Origin: Bacillota bacterium
Lineage (GTDB): Bacteria > Bacillota > Clostridia > Lachnospirales > CAG-274
Length of the DNA: 44,458 bases
Assembly (NCBI GenBank): GCA_017543265.1
Contig: JAFYGI010000029.1
Location: 1-44,458 of the forward strand
Direction of reading: 5' to 3'
The position numbers and the translations under genes are program-made. Shown piece by piece: positions 1 to 8,666 of the stretch. The notes beneath the pieces are model-generated. The model saw only the letters and a list, made by a program, of their open reading frames with translations. It was not told the DNA's origin and ran no database searches. How positions within the stretch are numbered: the stretch's first letter is position 1; each line of letters begins with the position of its first letter.

Positions 1-43
1 ATTACGCTATGCAGGGGATATTTTTATGCTGTCTTTAAATCTA

Positions 44-832
44 TTACCAATCGGAGTCCCAATCCGTGCCGCCGCTGTCCCAGCTGTCGCTTGAGTCCCA
101 GCTGCTGTCGCTGTCCCAATCGTCGCTGTCGTCGTCCTCCTGATACCAGCTGCTGTCCTCAAAACGCTGTCCCGAATGGTCGTATATACGGTAATCGCTG
201 CTGTTTTCGCCGAAATCCTCGGGCACATCGTATGTTTGATACCAGTTATCGGCAGTATTGTCATAGGCATACCAATTTGATGACTGATAGTAATAATCCG
301 TGTTTTCGTATCTGTAATAGCCGCGTGACGGGCTTTTATCAAATACGGCAAACAAAATGCCGGGTATCCAGAAAATAAGGTTAAGTATTATAAACGCAAG
401 ACAGCCCGTGGACGTATCGCTTTTTTTCTTTTTACCGCCGCCGCTGCTTTTTTGCGCGTTGTTGCGGCTTTTCTGGTCGGCTATCTCGGCCTTTAGCCTT
501 TGATAAAGCTCATTGACGGCGTAAGCCTCGTCCGCGCCCTTGTAGCGCACGGCGCGTTCACCGTTTGCCTTGTTTTTGTATACAACAAAATCCCCCGCGG
601 AGTCCTGATATATACCGAAAGCCTTTGCACAGCCCATATCCTTGCCGATGAAAAACCTTGTTACATCCTCGGGCGGGAGATTATGGTCCGTGTACCATTT
701 TTTTAATTCCTCTATAGTCTTGGGTGTCTTGTCTGCCATACGGTTCACACCGCTCAGCATAGCACCGCAATGCGGACAGGAGATGCTTTTTTCGTCCACC
801 ATACCGCCGCAGTAATCGCATTTTATGTTCAT
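44..832 (-). CDS. Zinc-ribbon single-pass membrane protein with acidic Asp/Ser/Trp tail
   Basis: A 262-residue protein of unknown function. The N-terminus has two CxxC pairs (CDYC at 5-8, CPHC at 19-22), a typical zinc ribbon. A soluble stretch follows, then a Gly/Lys-rich segment and one hydrophobic span (about 144-163, starting CLAFIILNLIFW). The last 90 residues are very rich in Tyr, Asp, Ser and Trp and end in DSDW. By the positive-inside rule the zinc ribbon should be cytoplasmic and the acidic tail outside. The start is supported by GGAG a few bases upstream. It is transcribed away from the metallopeptidase at 1020, and the region between them carries the long palindrome at 902-944, whose edge overlaps its candidate -35 box. 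I do not recognise a named family beyond the zinc ribbon. Confidence 0.8.
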   Translation of the reverse strand: MNIKCDYCGGMVDEKSISCPHCGAMLSGVNRMADKTPKTIEELKKWYTDHNLPPEDVTRFFIGKDMGCAKAFGIYQDSAGDFVVYKNKANGERAVRYKGADEAYAVNELYQRLKAEIADQKSRNNAQKSSGGGKKKKSDTSTGCLAFIILNLIFWIPGILFAVFDKSPSRGYYRYENTDYYYQSSNWYAYDNTADNWYQTYDVPEDFGENSSDYRIYDHSGQRFEDSSWYQEDDDSDDWDSDSSWDSSDSWDSGGTDWDSDW

Positions 833-875
833 TTTAATTCTCCGTTTTTATATGCCTGCCGAAAATTATAATGTT

Positions 876-904
876 ATTGTACCATATTTTTTGTACAAAG
901 TAAA
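876..904 (-). promoter_or_regulatory. Candidate promoter of the zinc-ribbon membrane protein
   Basis: On the minus strand a TTTACT -35 box (899-904) and a TACAAT -10 box (876-881) are separated by exactly 17 bases. The -35 box overlaps the left edge of the palindrome at 902-944, so a protein bound there would touch this promoter. Seen in sequence only; not tested. Confidence 0.5.
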
Positions 905-944
905 CTGTCAGTTTCGTAATTTCAAACTGCGAAACTGACAGTTT
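902..944. promoter_or_regulatory. Long quasi-palindrome, copy 1 (candidate operator)
   Basis: Perfect 15-base inverted arms (902-916 and 930-944) flank a 13-base centre. Each arm starts or ends with a 13-base dyad, AAACTGTCAGTTT at 902 and AAACTGACAGTTT at 932, whose starts are 30 bases apart, about three helical turns. The reverse complement of copy 2 (8664-8706) matches at 40 of 43 positions. The element lies between divergent genes, with candidate -35 boxes overlapping both edges (899-904 minus, 942-947 plus). There is no T-run, so it is unlikely to be a terminator. A dimeric or tandem operator is the best reading; a small palindromic mobile repeat is the alternative. Confidence 0.7.
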
Positions 945-969
945 TCATACATGGATATTATGTTATAAT
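942..969 (+). promoter_or_regulatory. Candidate promoter of the dockerin metallopeptidase
   Basis: A perfect TATAAT (964-969) is preceded by TTTTCA (942-947), a 4/6 match to the -35 consensus, with a 16-base spacer. The weak -35 box overlaps the right edge of the palindrome, as would suit a promoter that needs an activator. The -10 box is clear and the -35 is tentative. Confidence 0.45.
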
Positions 970-1019
970 TAGTATGTGATATTGTGTTACAATCTATTTT
1001 CCGAAAGGAGAGAATATAA

Positions 1020-4000
1020 TTGAAAAGGATAAAAAGAAGGCTGTCATTGATATTGTCGGCGGTAATGCTTTCGACAAGTATCAATGCGGTGGAAACAAAC
1101 GCGGCACAGGTGCTTTACGGTGATTATGTGCTTATTTCAAATACGAGCCTTGATTGGGAAAGTGCGCAGTCAACGGGCAATATCGTCTTTGATTCAAACG
1201 GTGTATTAAAGGGCGGCCCCGGTGCCGAAAACAATTTGGGCAATAATCTTGATATTGAAAATCCGGGCAGTGCGCATTTATACACAAGCGGCGGCAGCAC
1301 AAAAACACCCACGCAGAAAAAGGGAAGCGTGGCCTATACGGAGGGTCAGACAGAAAACTTCGGTACAAGCACCACCTACGAATGTATAGCCGTCAGCCCG
1401 CATTGTTATGTATGGGCAGACACCGGGATAGGCTACACCGCTTCGGAAAAAACGACCGCGGGAAGCGCCGCAGCCGAACAGTTTGAAAGGGCTTATACCG
1501 ATTATTTGCAGCCTTACGATTTTGATAAATATATAAGCTTTGAAGACAACTCCGACAGAATGTCGCTTATCATTAAAATAGTGGCCGACAATTCCGACCG
1601 CAGCTGGTATTACAGCGGCAATGCGGATGTTACGGCAATATATTGCCCCGTATACGCCGCAGACCACAGAACGGCCTTTGCCAATACTTACCCCGTTATC
1701 TCGCACGAGTGTCAGCACGCTATGGCGGATTCCGCAGGTGTTATCTACGGCCTGTGGCTGAACGAGGCACTTTCGGTGTCTATTATGCCTAATCATGAGG
1801 ATTGGCTTTATATGGGCTCAAATAAAGAGGCTTGCGGACAAAGCTTTGTAAACGGCTGGGCGTATACCGACTACGGCTATTTTGATTATGCACAGCCATA
1901 CGAATTTGTACGTTATCTTAACACACAGGCAAACAAGGGCGTTTATAAAAACGGCTCCTGCGGTGATAATGAAGCATACAGAAAATTTTATTCTTATTTC
2001 TACACGACCAATGTTCCTTCAAACTATACCAAAACGCAAAGGGATATTTATGTTATAGAATATCTTATGAGTGAATATCACAAGGCAGACCCGAAAGTTT
2101 TTGCCAACGATGACGGCAGCGTCTGGACATTTAACGATGCGCTCAAATATTTCAGGATAGCGCAGATGAAGCACGAATCGACCGGCAAGTACGGCTTTGG
2201 TCAGGATACGGAGGCTGTAAGAAAACAGCTGCCGTATTATACCATTTATACGGGCGAAAGCGGCAAAAGCACGAATATTTACGGCACGGGCGCCATTATG
2301 GTAAAGACACTTAACGGACAGTTTGAGGTGCCGGCAAGCCACGGCGCAAATATAGAATATACCGCCTTTAATGCGGTCATCCCGTGGGCGGACGGTATAA
2401 ATACCATAGATCCACCGACAAAAAGAGAGTATAACAGCGGCGATACGCTTGATGTTACGGGATTGAAATTAGTTTACAGCAAGAACGGCGTTGCAACGGA
2501 GATAACCGACTGGGATGGACTTGAAGCGGCAGGACTTTATTTATATATACTTGATACAAGCAATCTTGAAAAATCCTTTACAAAGGTAACGCGCAACACA
2601 AGAATAGGAGCACCCTATGCCGACAGCTCGGGCAAGGAAAAATACATTGTCTTCTGCTCGGATGTAAATACGATATATTATACACGATACGAGAGGGAAT
2701 GGCAAAAATTTTTTGTTCTTGATACCGAAGGCATAAGTGTCACAAAGGGCGACTACGATACGGAATTTATAGATAGCGAGGGCTATTACAGGATATACAA
2801 CAAAACCGACCTTGATGATTTTATAGCACAGATGAAGCCCAGCAATAAAGATACGCAAAAGGCAAGATTATATGCCGATATAGTGCTTACCTCCGATAAG
2901 CTGGGCAAGGATTACAGACAGACTAACTGGACAACGCTTACAAGCTTTTCGGGCGTATTTGACGGAAACGGACACAGCATAAGCGGCATCTGTGTAGTTG
3001 GCAACAAGGAATGCAGTATGTTCGGCAGTTTATACGGAACAGTCAAAAACCTTACAATTAAAAATTCCTGTTTTATCGATACCGAAACAACAACTTATTT
3101 TGGCGGCGGTATAGCGGATGATATGGTAGCCAGCGCTTTGATAGAAAATTGCAGACTTGAATCGGATGTTTATGTAAACGGCGGCTATGCTGGCGGCTTT
3201 GTGGGCAATCTGAAAGGCGGCAAGGTATCAAAATGCTCCTCCGATGCTACCGTGACAGCGCTTTCAAGCGGCAATGCGGGCGGTATATGCGGCGTTATGC
3301 AATACGGCACTATTGAAAACTGCCGTTTTGGCGGAACCTTATCCTGCACCAACAGGGCAGGCGGTATTGTTTCGTATGTAAACTATAACAGCGGAGACAG
3401 CTATGTTAAAAATTGCTACAGCATCGGCAATATTTCAAGCAATACCGCAAAAGCCATTGCAACGGTAAATGATTCCGGCAGCAATACCGCATCCGTAACA
3501 AACTGCTACTATTTAAGCACAAAGGGTTCGGGCGATAATGCACAGGCACTTTCATCCGCGCAGTTTGCATCGGGCGAGGCGGCATATCTGCTTAATATAA
3601 ACGGCGATAATGTTTGGTATCAGAATATTGATATTACGCCCAAGGATGCTTACCCCGTGCTTGATGATACACACGGCGTTGTAATTCAGACCTCGGGCGG
3701 CTACGGCAACAAAAAGGTCGTAACTACAGAGACCACCACCGAGACCACAACGGCCACCACGACCAAAACCACCACAACAAAGACTACTACAACAAAAACA
3801 ACAACCACCACAACAACGACAAAAGCAACGACAACGACCAAAACCACAACCACAACTACCGAAACGACCACCGAGACCACCACACATCAGCAGACAACGA
3901 ATGCAGAAGGCTATGATGAAAACGGGTTTGGCGATAACGGTAATTGTCAGCCTGCCGATTTAGTTAACAATATCTATGAGATAGGCAATATGGGTCAGTT

Positions 4001-4826
4001 CTATTGGTATGCAAATTATATCAACAGCGGAAATAAGGGCGATGCCGCTTTGGTGAACGATATTGTATTTAACCCCGGCAGCTATGATGACTGGGAGTCG
4101 GTTTACGGCTGGACACCCATAGGAAATGCAACAAACCACAATGAAGGTGTGCATTATAAAAACACCTTTGACGGCCGCGGACATTATATCAGCGGCCTTT
4201 ACTGCCGAAGCTTCGGCGAAAATGACGAGTACTTCTTTGCAGGCCTGTTCGGCTGCTTAAGTACGGACGCGGTAGTCAAAAACATAAGCGTTATAAACTC
4301 CTACTTCTATTCGACAAAGGGGTCGGGCGCGATAGCAGGCGGCGGCAGCAACACGGTAAATAAAGGCGGTACCGTAATAAACTGCAGCTCGGCATACAAT
4401 ATAATTATTTCACAGGACAACGCGGGCGGCATAGTCGGCGGTGCGTGGAAGGGTACAACAATACAAAACTGCATCTGCGCATATTCGACCCTTACGGCGA
4501 ATAACAGCTCTTCAAGCAGCGCCTTCACGGGTCCTATGGCGGGATATATCGCAGCGGGCGACGGTGCCTCGACAAGCGGCGGCAAATATATCGGCGCGGA
4601 TATGAGCAGCAACTCTACCAAGCTGCACGGCGACAGCTCGTCAAAGCAGTATTATGCGGGCGATGCCGACCTTAACGGAAAAGTTGATATCCGTGATGCG
4701 ATAGCTGCACAGAAGATAAGCTTTGCTTACGGCAGCCTTGCAAGCTATACGGCGGATATGAACAAGGACAAAAAGATAACAAAAGCGGATGCCGCAGCTA
4801 TTCTTAAACAAATAACGGCAGCATAA
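1020..4826 (+). CDS. Secreted HExxH metallopeptidase with GLUG repeats, Thr-rich linker and C-terminal dockerin
   Basis: A 1268-residue secreted multidomain protein. It starts at TTG behind a strong AAAGGAG site and has a signal peptide (MKRIKRRLSLIL, about residues 1-29). The peptidase core shows HECQH at 229-233 and NEALS around 248-252, the gluzincin pattern in which E249 would be the third zinc ligand. An Ig-like region follows near 465-530, then GLUG-type repeats (GGFVG, GGICG, GGIVS; about 640-870), a Thr-rich linker (about 898-955), a second GLUG-like block and a C-terminal dockerin (about 1211-1268) with loops DADLNGKVDIRDA and DMNKDKKITKADA. The dockerin implies attachment to a cohesin-bearing scaffold, which is not in this window. 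The substrate is unknown; GLUG repeats are known from surface adhesin-like proteins. The promoter region carries the palindrome at 902-944. Confidence 0.88.
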   Translation: MKRIKRRLSLILSAVMLSTSINAVETNAAQVLYGDYVLISNTSLDWESAQSTGNIVFDSNGVLKGGPGAENNLGNNLDIENPGSAHLYTSGGSTKTPTQKKGSVAYTEGQTENFGTSTTYECIAVSPHCYVWADTGIGYTASEKTTAGSAAAEQFERAYTDYLQPYDFDKYISFEDNSDRMSLIIKIVADNSDRSWYYSGNADVTAIYCPVYAADHRTAFANTYPVISHECQHAMADSAGVIYGLWLNEALSVSIMPNHEDWLYMGSNKEACGQSFVNGWAYTDYGYFDYAQPYEFVRYLNTQANKGVYKNGSCGDNEAYRKFYSYFYTTNVPSNYTKTQRDIYVIEYLMSEYHKADPKVFANDDGSVWTFNDALKYFRIAQMKHESTGKYGFGQDTEAVRKQLPYYTIYTGESGKSTNIYGTGAIMVKTLNGQFEVPASHGANIEYTAFNAVIPWADGINTIDPPTKREYNSGDTLDVTGLKLVYSKNGVATEITDWDGLEAAGLYLYILDTSNLEKSFTKVTRNTRIGAPYADSSGKEKYIVFCSDVNTIYYTRYEREWQKFFVLDTEGISVTKGDYDTEFIDSEGYYRIYNKTDLDDFIAQMKPSNKDTQKARLYADIVLTSDKLGKDYRQTNWTTLTSFSGVFDGNGHSISGICVVGNKECSMFGSLYGTVKNLTIKNSCFIDTETTTYFGGGIADDMVASALIENCRLESDVYVNGGYAGGFVGNLKGGKVSKCSSDATVTALSSGNAGGICGVMQYGTIENCRFGGTLSCTNRAGGIVSYVNYNSGDSYVKNCYSIGNISSNTAKAIATVNDSGSNTASVTNCYYLSTKGSGDNAQALSSAQFASGEAAYLLNINGDNVWYQNIDITPKDAYPVLDDTHGVVIQTSGGYGNKKVVTTETTTETTTATTTKTTTTKTTTTKTTTTTTTTKATTTTKTTTTTTETTTETTTHQQTTNAEGYDENGFGDNGNCQPADLVNNIYEIGNMGQFYWYANYINSGNKGDAALVNDIVFNPGSYDDWESVYGWTPIGNATNHNEGVHYKNTFDGRGHYISGLYCRSFGENDEYFFAGLFGCLSTDAVVKNISVINSYFYSTKGSGAIAGGGSNTVNKGGTVINCSSAYNIIISQDNAGGIVGGAWKGTTIQNCICAYSTLTANNSSSSSAFTGPMAGYIAAGDGASTSGGKYIGADMSSNSTKLHGDSSSKQYYAGDADLNGKVDIRDAIAAQKISFAYGSLASYTADMNKDKKITKADAAAILKQITAA

Positions 4827-4832
4827 AAATTT

Positions 4833-4857
4833 GAGCCGTCATTTTGGCGGCTCTTTT
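4833..4857 (+). terminator. Probable intrinsic terminator after the metallopeptidase
   Basis: A GAGCCG/CGGCTC stem (4833-4838 with 4848-4853) is followed by TTTT. The stem and T-run are short, so read-through into the peptidase gene at 4872 is likely. Confidence 0.55.
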
Positions 4858-4871
4858 AAAAAGGAGACAGT

Positions 4872-6905
4872 ATGGAACCCAAAAATTCAAGTAAAAAGGG
4901 CTGGCTTATCGGCTGTGGCTGCGGCTGCGGATGTTTAACGCTGATAGCGATAGTAATTGTTATCTTTGTTTTGTTTGCTGCATATACGGACGAGGGAGAG
5001 CCTGTATTTCAGCATAACGAAATAAGCATAAACGACAAGCGCGAAAGCTATACGCAGTTTGAGGGAAACAAGGCCGAAACTACCCTTATGATATATATGA
5101 TAGGCAGCGACCTCGAGACCGATGACGGCAGTGCCTCAAACGATCTTGAAGAGATACTTGCCGCCGATACTTCGGGCATAAATATCACCCTGCAGACAGG
5201 CGGTACAAAAAAATGGCATAACCCGTACATCAAAAGCGGGGTCACACAGCGCCATTTAATAAAGGACGGCAAAATAAGCCTGATGGAGGATATGGGAAAT
5301 ACCTCTATGGTGGAGCCCGATACCCTTTCCGATTTTATAAAATGGTCGGCAAAATGCTACCCCGCGGACAGATATATGCTTGTTTTATGGAACCACGGCG
5401 GCGGTTCGGCACTCGGCTTTGGTGTTGACGAATATCACGAGGACGAGATGCTGGAGCTTTCGGAGATAGGCAAGGCGCTTAACGAAAGCGATGTAAAGTT
5501 TGATATAGTCGGCTTTGATGCCTGCCTTATGGGCACGCTTGAAACCGCATATATGCTTGAGCCTTATGCCGATTACCTTATCGCCTCGGAGGAGGTAGAG
5601 CCGGGTACGGGCTGGTATTACACAAATTGGGTAAACAAGCTTTCCTCGGATACGGTCATTGATTCCGTGGAGCTTGGCAAAGTTATAATCGACGATTATA
5701 TTTCGGGCCCCGATTCCGGCTTCTGGGACAGCAATACGCTTTCCGTCATAGATTTGACGGAGATACCGTATACATATCAGGTTTTGAGCGATTATATGAA
5801 TAATTCCGCACAAAACATAAACGAGCTTTACAGCAGTATATCAAACGCGCGTTCAAATGCAAAGGACTTTGGCGACGGCGGCTTTGAGCAGATAGATATT
5901 TTATCCTATATCACGCGGCTTGACGGCATAGAGGGTCAGCAGGAGGTTATAGATGCGGTATCGAGCGCGGTAAAATATTCAAACAGCTCGACCTACGGTG
6001 CCAACGGCCTTGCCATGTATTATCCCTACGACGTGCCCGAATACTACGAGGAAATAACAAACGACATGGAGCTTTACGGTTTTGACGATTACGAGCCGTT
6101 TTTTGACAGTTTCCTTACCATTATGACGGGCGGTCAGGTTGCGGCAAGCAACAGCACAAACGAAAACTATTCTTCCTCGGCGGCGGAGGATTTCCTTGAA
6201 AACCTGCACAATGCCTCATGGTATAACACCGAAGAAAGCGAAGAATATTTCAACGACGATTTTGAACTGAGCGACTACGGCGAGCTTGAGATTTTTGAAA
6301 AGGGCGATTATTACGCACTTTCAATGAGTGACGAGGATTGGGAAAATATAACGGATATCGGCCTGCAGGTGCTTGTCGATGACGGCGAGGGTTATATAGA
6401 CCTTGGTGAGGACAGCGTTTACTCCTTTGACGACGACGGTGACCTGATAGTCGAATTTGACAATACATGGGTGGCCTTAAACGGTCATACCGTGCCTTTC
6501 TATACCGAATATTATGTGTCGGACGGCAATAAATACACAAACTACGGCTATGTTCCCGCAACGCTTAACGGCGAGGAGGAAATAGAAATAATGATCTATT
6601 GGGACTCTGAAAATCCCGACGGCTATGTAACGGGCTACCGTTTGGCACAGGCGGAAAATACGCTTACCGCACCGCGAAAGGGCCTTAAACAGTTTAATGA
6701 CGGGGATGTAATAGACTTTTCCTGTGATTATTACACCTATGACGGCGAGCATAACGGCGTATATTCCTTCGGCGACCCGATAACCTACAGCGGCGACCTT
6801 GAAGTAAGCTATGAGGATATAGGCGAAAACAGCACGCTGATATACTATAACCTTACCGATATTTATAACAACATATATACCACCGAAACGGTATCATACG
6901 AGTAA
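4872..6905 (+). CDS. Clostripain-like (family C11) cysteine peptidase, membrane anchored
   Basis: A 677-residue protein. After a short lysine-containing N-terminus comes an odd transmembrane segment (about 11-38) that opens with alternating Gly-Cys (GCGCGCGC) and is not followed by a cleavage site, so it should anchor the enzyme with the catalytic part outside. The C11 signature is clear: LMIYMIGSDLE near 75-85, the catalytic His in LWNHGGG (H175), the catalytic Cys in DACLMG (C218), and ASEEVEPGTGWYY just after. The C-terminal 250 residues form an acidic beta-rich region of unknown role. The start has GGAG 8 bases upstream. It lies 45 bases after the metallopeptidase gene in the same direction, so the two may be co-transcribed; both are exported proteases. 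Confidence 0.9.
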   Translation: MEPKNSSKKGWLIGCGCGCGCLTLIAIVIVIFVLFAAYTDEGEPVFQHNEISINDKRESYTQFEGNKAETTLMIYMIGSDLETDDGSASNDLEEILAADTSGINITLQTGGTKKWHNPYIKSGVTQRHLIKDGKISLMEDMGNTSMVEPDTLSDFIKWSAKCYPADRYMLVLWNHGGGSALGFGVDEYHEDEMLELSEIGKALNESDVKFDIVGFDACLMGTLETAYMLEPYADYLIASEEVEPGTGWYYTNWVNKLSSDTVIDSVELGKVIIDDYISGPDSGFWDSNTLSVIDLTEIPYTYQVLSDYMNNSAQNINELYSSISNARSNAKDFGDGGFEQIDILSYITRLDGIEGQQEVIDAVSSAVKYSNSSTYGANGLAMYYPYDVPEYYEEITNDMELYGFDDYEPFFDSFLTIMTGGQVAASNSTNENYSSSAAEDFLENLHNASWYNTEESEEYFNDDFELSDYGELEIFEKGDYYALSMSDEDWENITDIGLQVLVDDGEGYIDLGEDSVYSFDDDGDLIVEFDNTWVALNGHTVPFYTEYYVSDGNKYTNYGYVPATLNGEEEIEIMIYWDSENPDGYVTGYRLAQAENTLTAPRKGLKQFNDGDVIDFSCDYYTYDGEHNGVYSFGDPITYSGDLEVSYEDIGENSTLIYYNLTDIYNNIYTTETVSYE

Positions 6906-6945
6906 AAAAATAAGGGACAGTACGGTTTGTGTACTGTCCCTTTAG
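6905..6945. terminator. Bidirectional intrinsic terminator
   Basis: A perfect 12-base stem (6912-6923 with 6931-6942) has a 7-base loop. An A-run on the left (6904-6910) becomes a T-run for minus-strand transcripts. It sits between the convergent C11 peptidase gene and the zinc-ribbon/PH gene and should end both. Confidence 0.85.
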
Positions 6946-6949
6946 TATT

Positions 6950-7630
6950 TTATATCAATCTTATTCTTTCGTGGCCAGGGTCCTGCTCAAAGGCTTTAAG
7001 GCAGGAAATTGCCACGACAGCGCCCGTAAGCTGTCCGCTTGGATCCATAGACGGGATGCGCTTGTCGATGTCGCCGTTTATATACCATGCGGAGTAGTCT
7101 CCGCTGTCGTTAAGGCGCAGGGTGTCAATATCCTTGTAAAGTATTGATTTACATTTCTTTTTTGTGAAAAACAAAAGGCGTTTTTCCGTTACTACCACAA
7201 ATTCCTTGCCTTTTGAGAATATGCCAAGGTCTTTGTATACTATTATATGTTCTCCGGGCTCCGTTTCGCTGTCGATACGGCCCTTTACGTTATTTATCAG
7301 GCTGTCGTTTATCCCCTCGGCCGCAAGGTCGCCGTTGTTTAAAAGGCTTTTTCTTATATGGTTTTCTATCTTTTCGGGGGTGCCGAGCTCGTTCATGCAG
7401 TAAAACAGGGTGTCTATGCACCGTCCCGTCTGCTTTTTGCTTCTGTCCTCGGTAAAATCCCTTTCCACACGGAAGATATCCTCGTTAAAATCGTTTGCTT
7501 TTTGTTCTATTTTTTCACGAACATCGGTCTCTATATCGTATTTCGAGCCGCAGTACGGGCATTCGAGCGAGGTTTTGTATTTTGACAGCTCCAGTACGGC
7601 GCCGCAGTTAAGACATTTTTTTGTTTCCAT
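6950..7630 (-). CDS. Zinc-ribbon protein with bacterial PH-like domain
   Basis: A 226-residue protein of unknown function, probably cytoplasmic because no signal or membrane segment is seen. It opens with a zinc ribbon (CLNC at 6-9, CPYC at about 23-26), then a charged helical region. Near 130-185 it has a strand pattern typical of PH-like domains (GEHIIVYKDLG, then VVVTEKRLLFFTKKK, then ILYKDID). The open frame extends upstream to 7729, but the ribosome site AAAGGAAG at 7639-7646 fits the ATG at 7630 (8-base spacing) better than the ATG at 7636, which is too close. The last part, with GQLTGAVVAIS, may form a helix. The same zinc ribbon plus small-domain design recurs in this window at 44-832 and 32360-33007. 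Confidence 0.75.
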   Translation of the reverse strand: METKKCLNCGAVLELSKYKTSLECPYCGSKYDIETDVREKIEQKANDFNEDIFRVERDFTEDRSKKQTGRCIDTLFYCMNELGTPEKIENHIRKSLLNNGDLAAEGINDSLINNVKGRIDSETEPGEHIIVYKDLGIFSKGKEFVVVTEKRLLFFTKKKCKSILYKDIDTLRLNDSGDYSAWYINGDIDKRIPSMDPSGQLTGAVVAISCLKAFEQDPGHERIRLI

Positions 7631-7675
7631 AAACATTACTTCCTTTCGTTGGGGATCCTCGGGGGCTTTATTTGC

Positions 7676-7702
7676 AAAAAGCCCTGTTTTTACAAACAAG
7701 GC
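7676..7702 (-). terminator. Intrinsic terminator of the duplicated-domain lipoprotein
   Basis: On the minus strand a 9-pair stem (GCCTTGTTT with AAACAGGGC, one G-U) is followed by TTTTT. A second GC-rich inverted repeat without a T-run, GAGAGCCG with CGGCTCTC, lies just upstream at about 7720-7752. Together they end the transcript of the lipoprotein gene 7802-8566. Confidence 0.75.
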
Positions 7703-7801
7703 GGTAAAACGGGGGAGAGCCGCCTGCATGAAGAAGACAGACGGCTCTCTATCATGAATTTTTCTACTATCAGGTGCTGTAGAAAATTTCAGTCATTCTT
7801 A

Positions 7802-8566
7802 TTATGAAAGGCTTGATGCGATAGCTGCAAGACCTGCATCGATTGAAACGATAGATGCACCAACCGAGTTAAGGTCATCCTGTGAAGCAAAGTCAGATTC
7901 GCTGATCTCGCCAAGCTCGTTGATAAGGTCAGCTGCTTCGTTCATAGCTGCAAGCTGATCGTCGTTAAGAGTAACTGTACCTGCCTCAGCAGCGTCCTTG
8001 ATCGTGTTGTAATCATCAACAAGCTCTGCATAAGCTGCGGAAAGATCATCAAATGTGATGTCATCGCTCTCAGCTGCTGCTGTCTCCTCAACCTCTGCGG
8101 GAGCCTCTTCCATCTGGTCAACGATAGCACCGAGTGCCTCGCACATATTGTAGATAGCATCGTTCATCTCAAGAAGATCCTTCTCGTCTGCAAAGTCAGC
8201 CTCTGTAAGCTCGCCCATCTGGTCGATAAGGTCCTTAGCTTCTGTAAGGTTAGCCTCTACCTCGTCAGACTGTGCAATGGAGTCATCCATGTAAGCAGCC
8301 TCAACTGTGTTGTAAAGGTCAGAAAGGATAGCGTAGTTGTCCTGAAGGTCAGCAAATGTGAAACCGGATGTAGAAGGCTTAGCTTCCTTCTTCTCTGTCT
8401 TTGCTGTTTCAGCAGGCTTCTCAGCCTCAGCAGGCTTTTCTGTCTCAGCGGGTGCGCTTGTTTCAGCAGGTGCGGGAGCCTCAGCCTCGCTGCTGCCGCC
8501 GCCGCAAGCTGTTAATGCACCGCAGATCATAAGTGCGCTTAAACTTAATGCTAAAAATCTCTTCAT
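7802..8566 (-). CDS. Lipoprotein with tandem duplicated helical domain
   Basis: A 254-residue lipoprotein. The signal peptide ends in the lipobox LTAC, so the mature Cys (C21) would be lipidated and anchored on the outer face of the membrane. A linker of Ala, Pro, Glu and Thr (about 25-68) follows. The rest is two related helical units of about 85 residues. Unit 1 begins FTFADLQDNYAIL and contains LIDQMGELTEADFADEKDL. Unit 2 begins ITFDDLSAAYAEL and contains LINELGEISESDFASQDDL. The parallel spacing shows an internal duplication. No enzyme motif is visible, so a binding or spacer role is possible but unproven. A GAAGGAA ribosome site precedes the ATG. Its upstream region carries palindrome copy 2, overlapping its candidate -35 box. 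Confidence 0.82.
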   Translation of the reverse strand: MKRFLALSLSALMICGALTACGGGSSEAEAPAPAETSAPAETEKPAEAEKPAETAKTEKKEAKPSTSGFTFADLQDNYAILSDLYNTVEAAYMDDSIAQSDEVEANLTEAKDLIDQMGELTEADFADEKDLLEMNDAIYNMCEALGAIVDQMEEAPAEVEETAAAESDDITFDDLSAAYAELVDDYNTIKDAAEAGTVTLNDDQLAAMNEAADLINELGEISESDFASQDDLNSVGASIVSIDAGLAAIASSLS

Positions 8567-8637
8567 ATTCTTATTTCCTTCTTTCGTTTTTTCTTTTTTT
8601 TTTGGTTTTTGTTAAGCGTAGGTTTCCCTACAAATCC

Positions 8638-8666
8638 ACTCTATCACAAAGTTTTTTGCGTGTAAA
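8638..8666 (-). promoter_or_regulatory. Candidate promoter of the duplicated-domain lipoprotein
   Basis: Minus-strand TTTACA (8661-8666) and TAGAGT (8638-8643) are 17 bases apart. The -35 overlaps the edge of palindrome copy 2, the same geometry as copy 1 with the gene at 44-832. The -10 is only a 4/6 match. Confidence 0.4.

Noticed and set aside
902..944. Long palindrome as a bidirectional terminator
   Set aside because: It sits between divergent, not convergent, genes and has no T-run beyond the stem.
3552..3887. Minus-strand open frames rich in Cys/Gly or Val over the Thr-linker coding region
   Set aside because: They are the complement of a low-complexity ACN-codon repeat in the metallopeptidase gene; no ribosome site and no protein-like composition.
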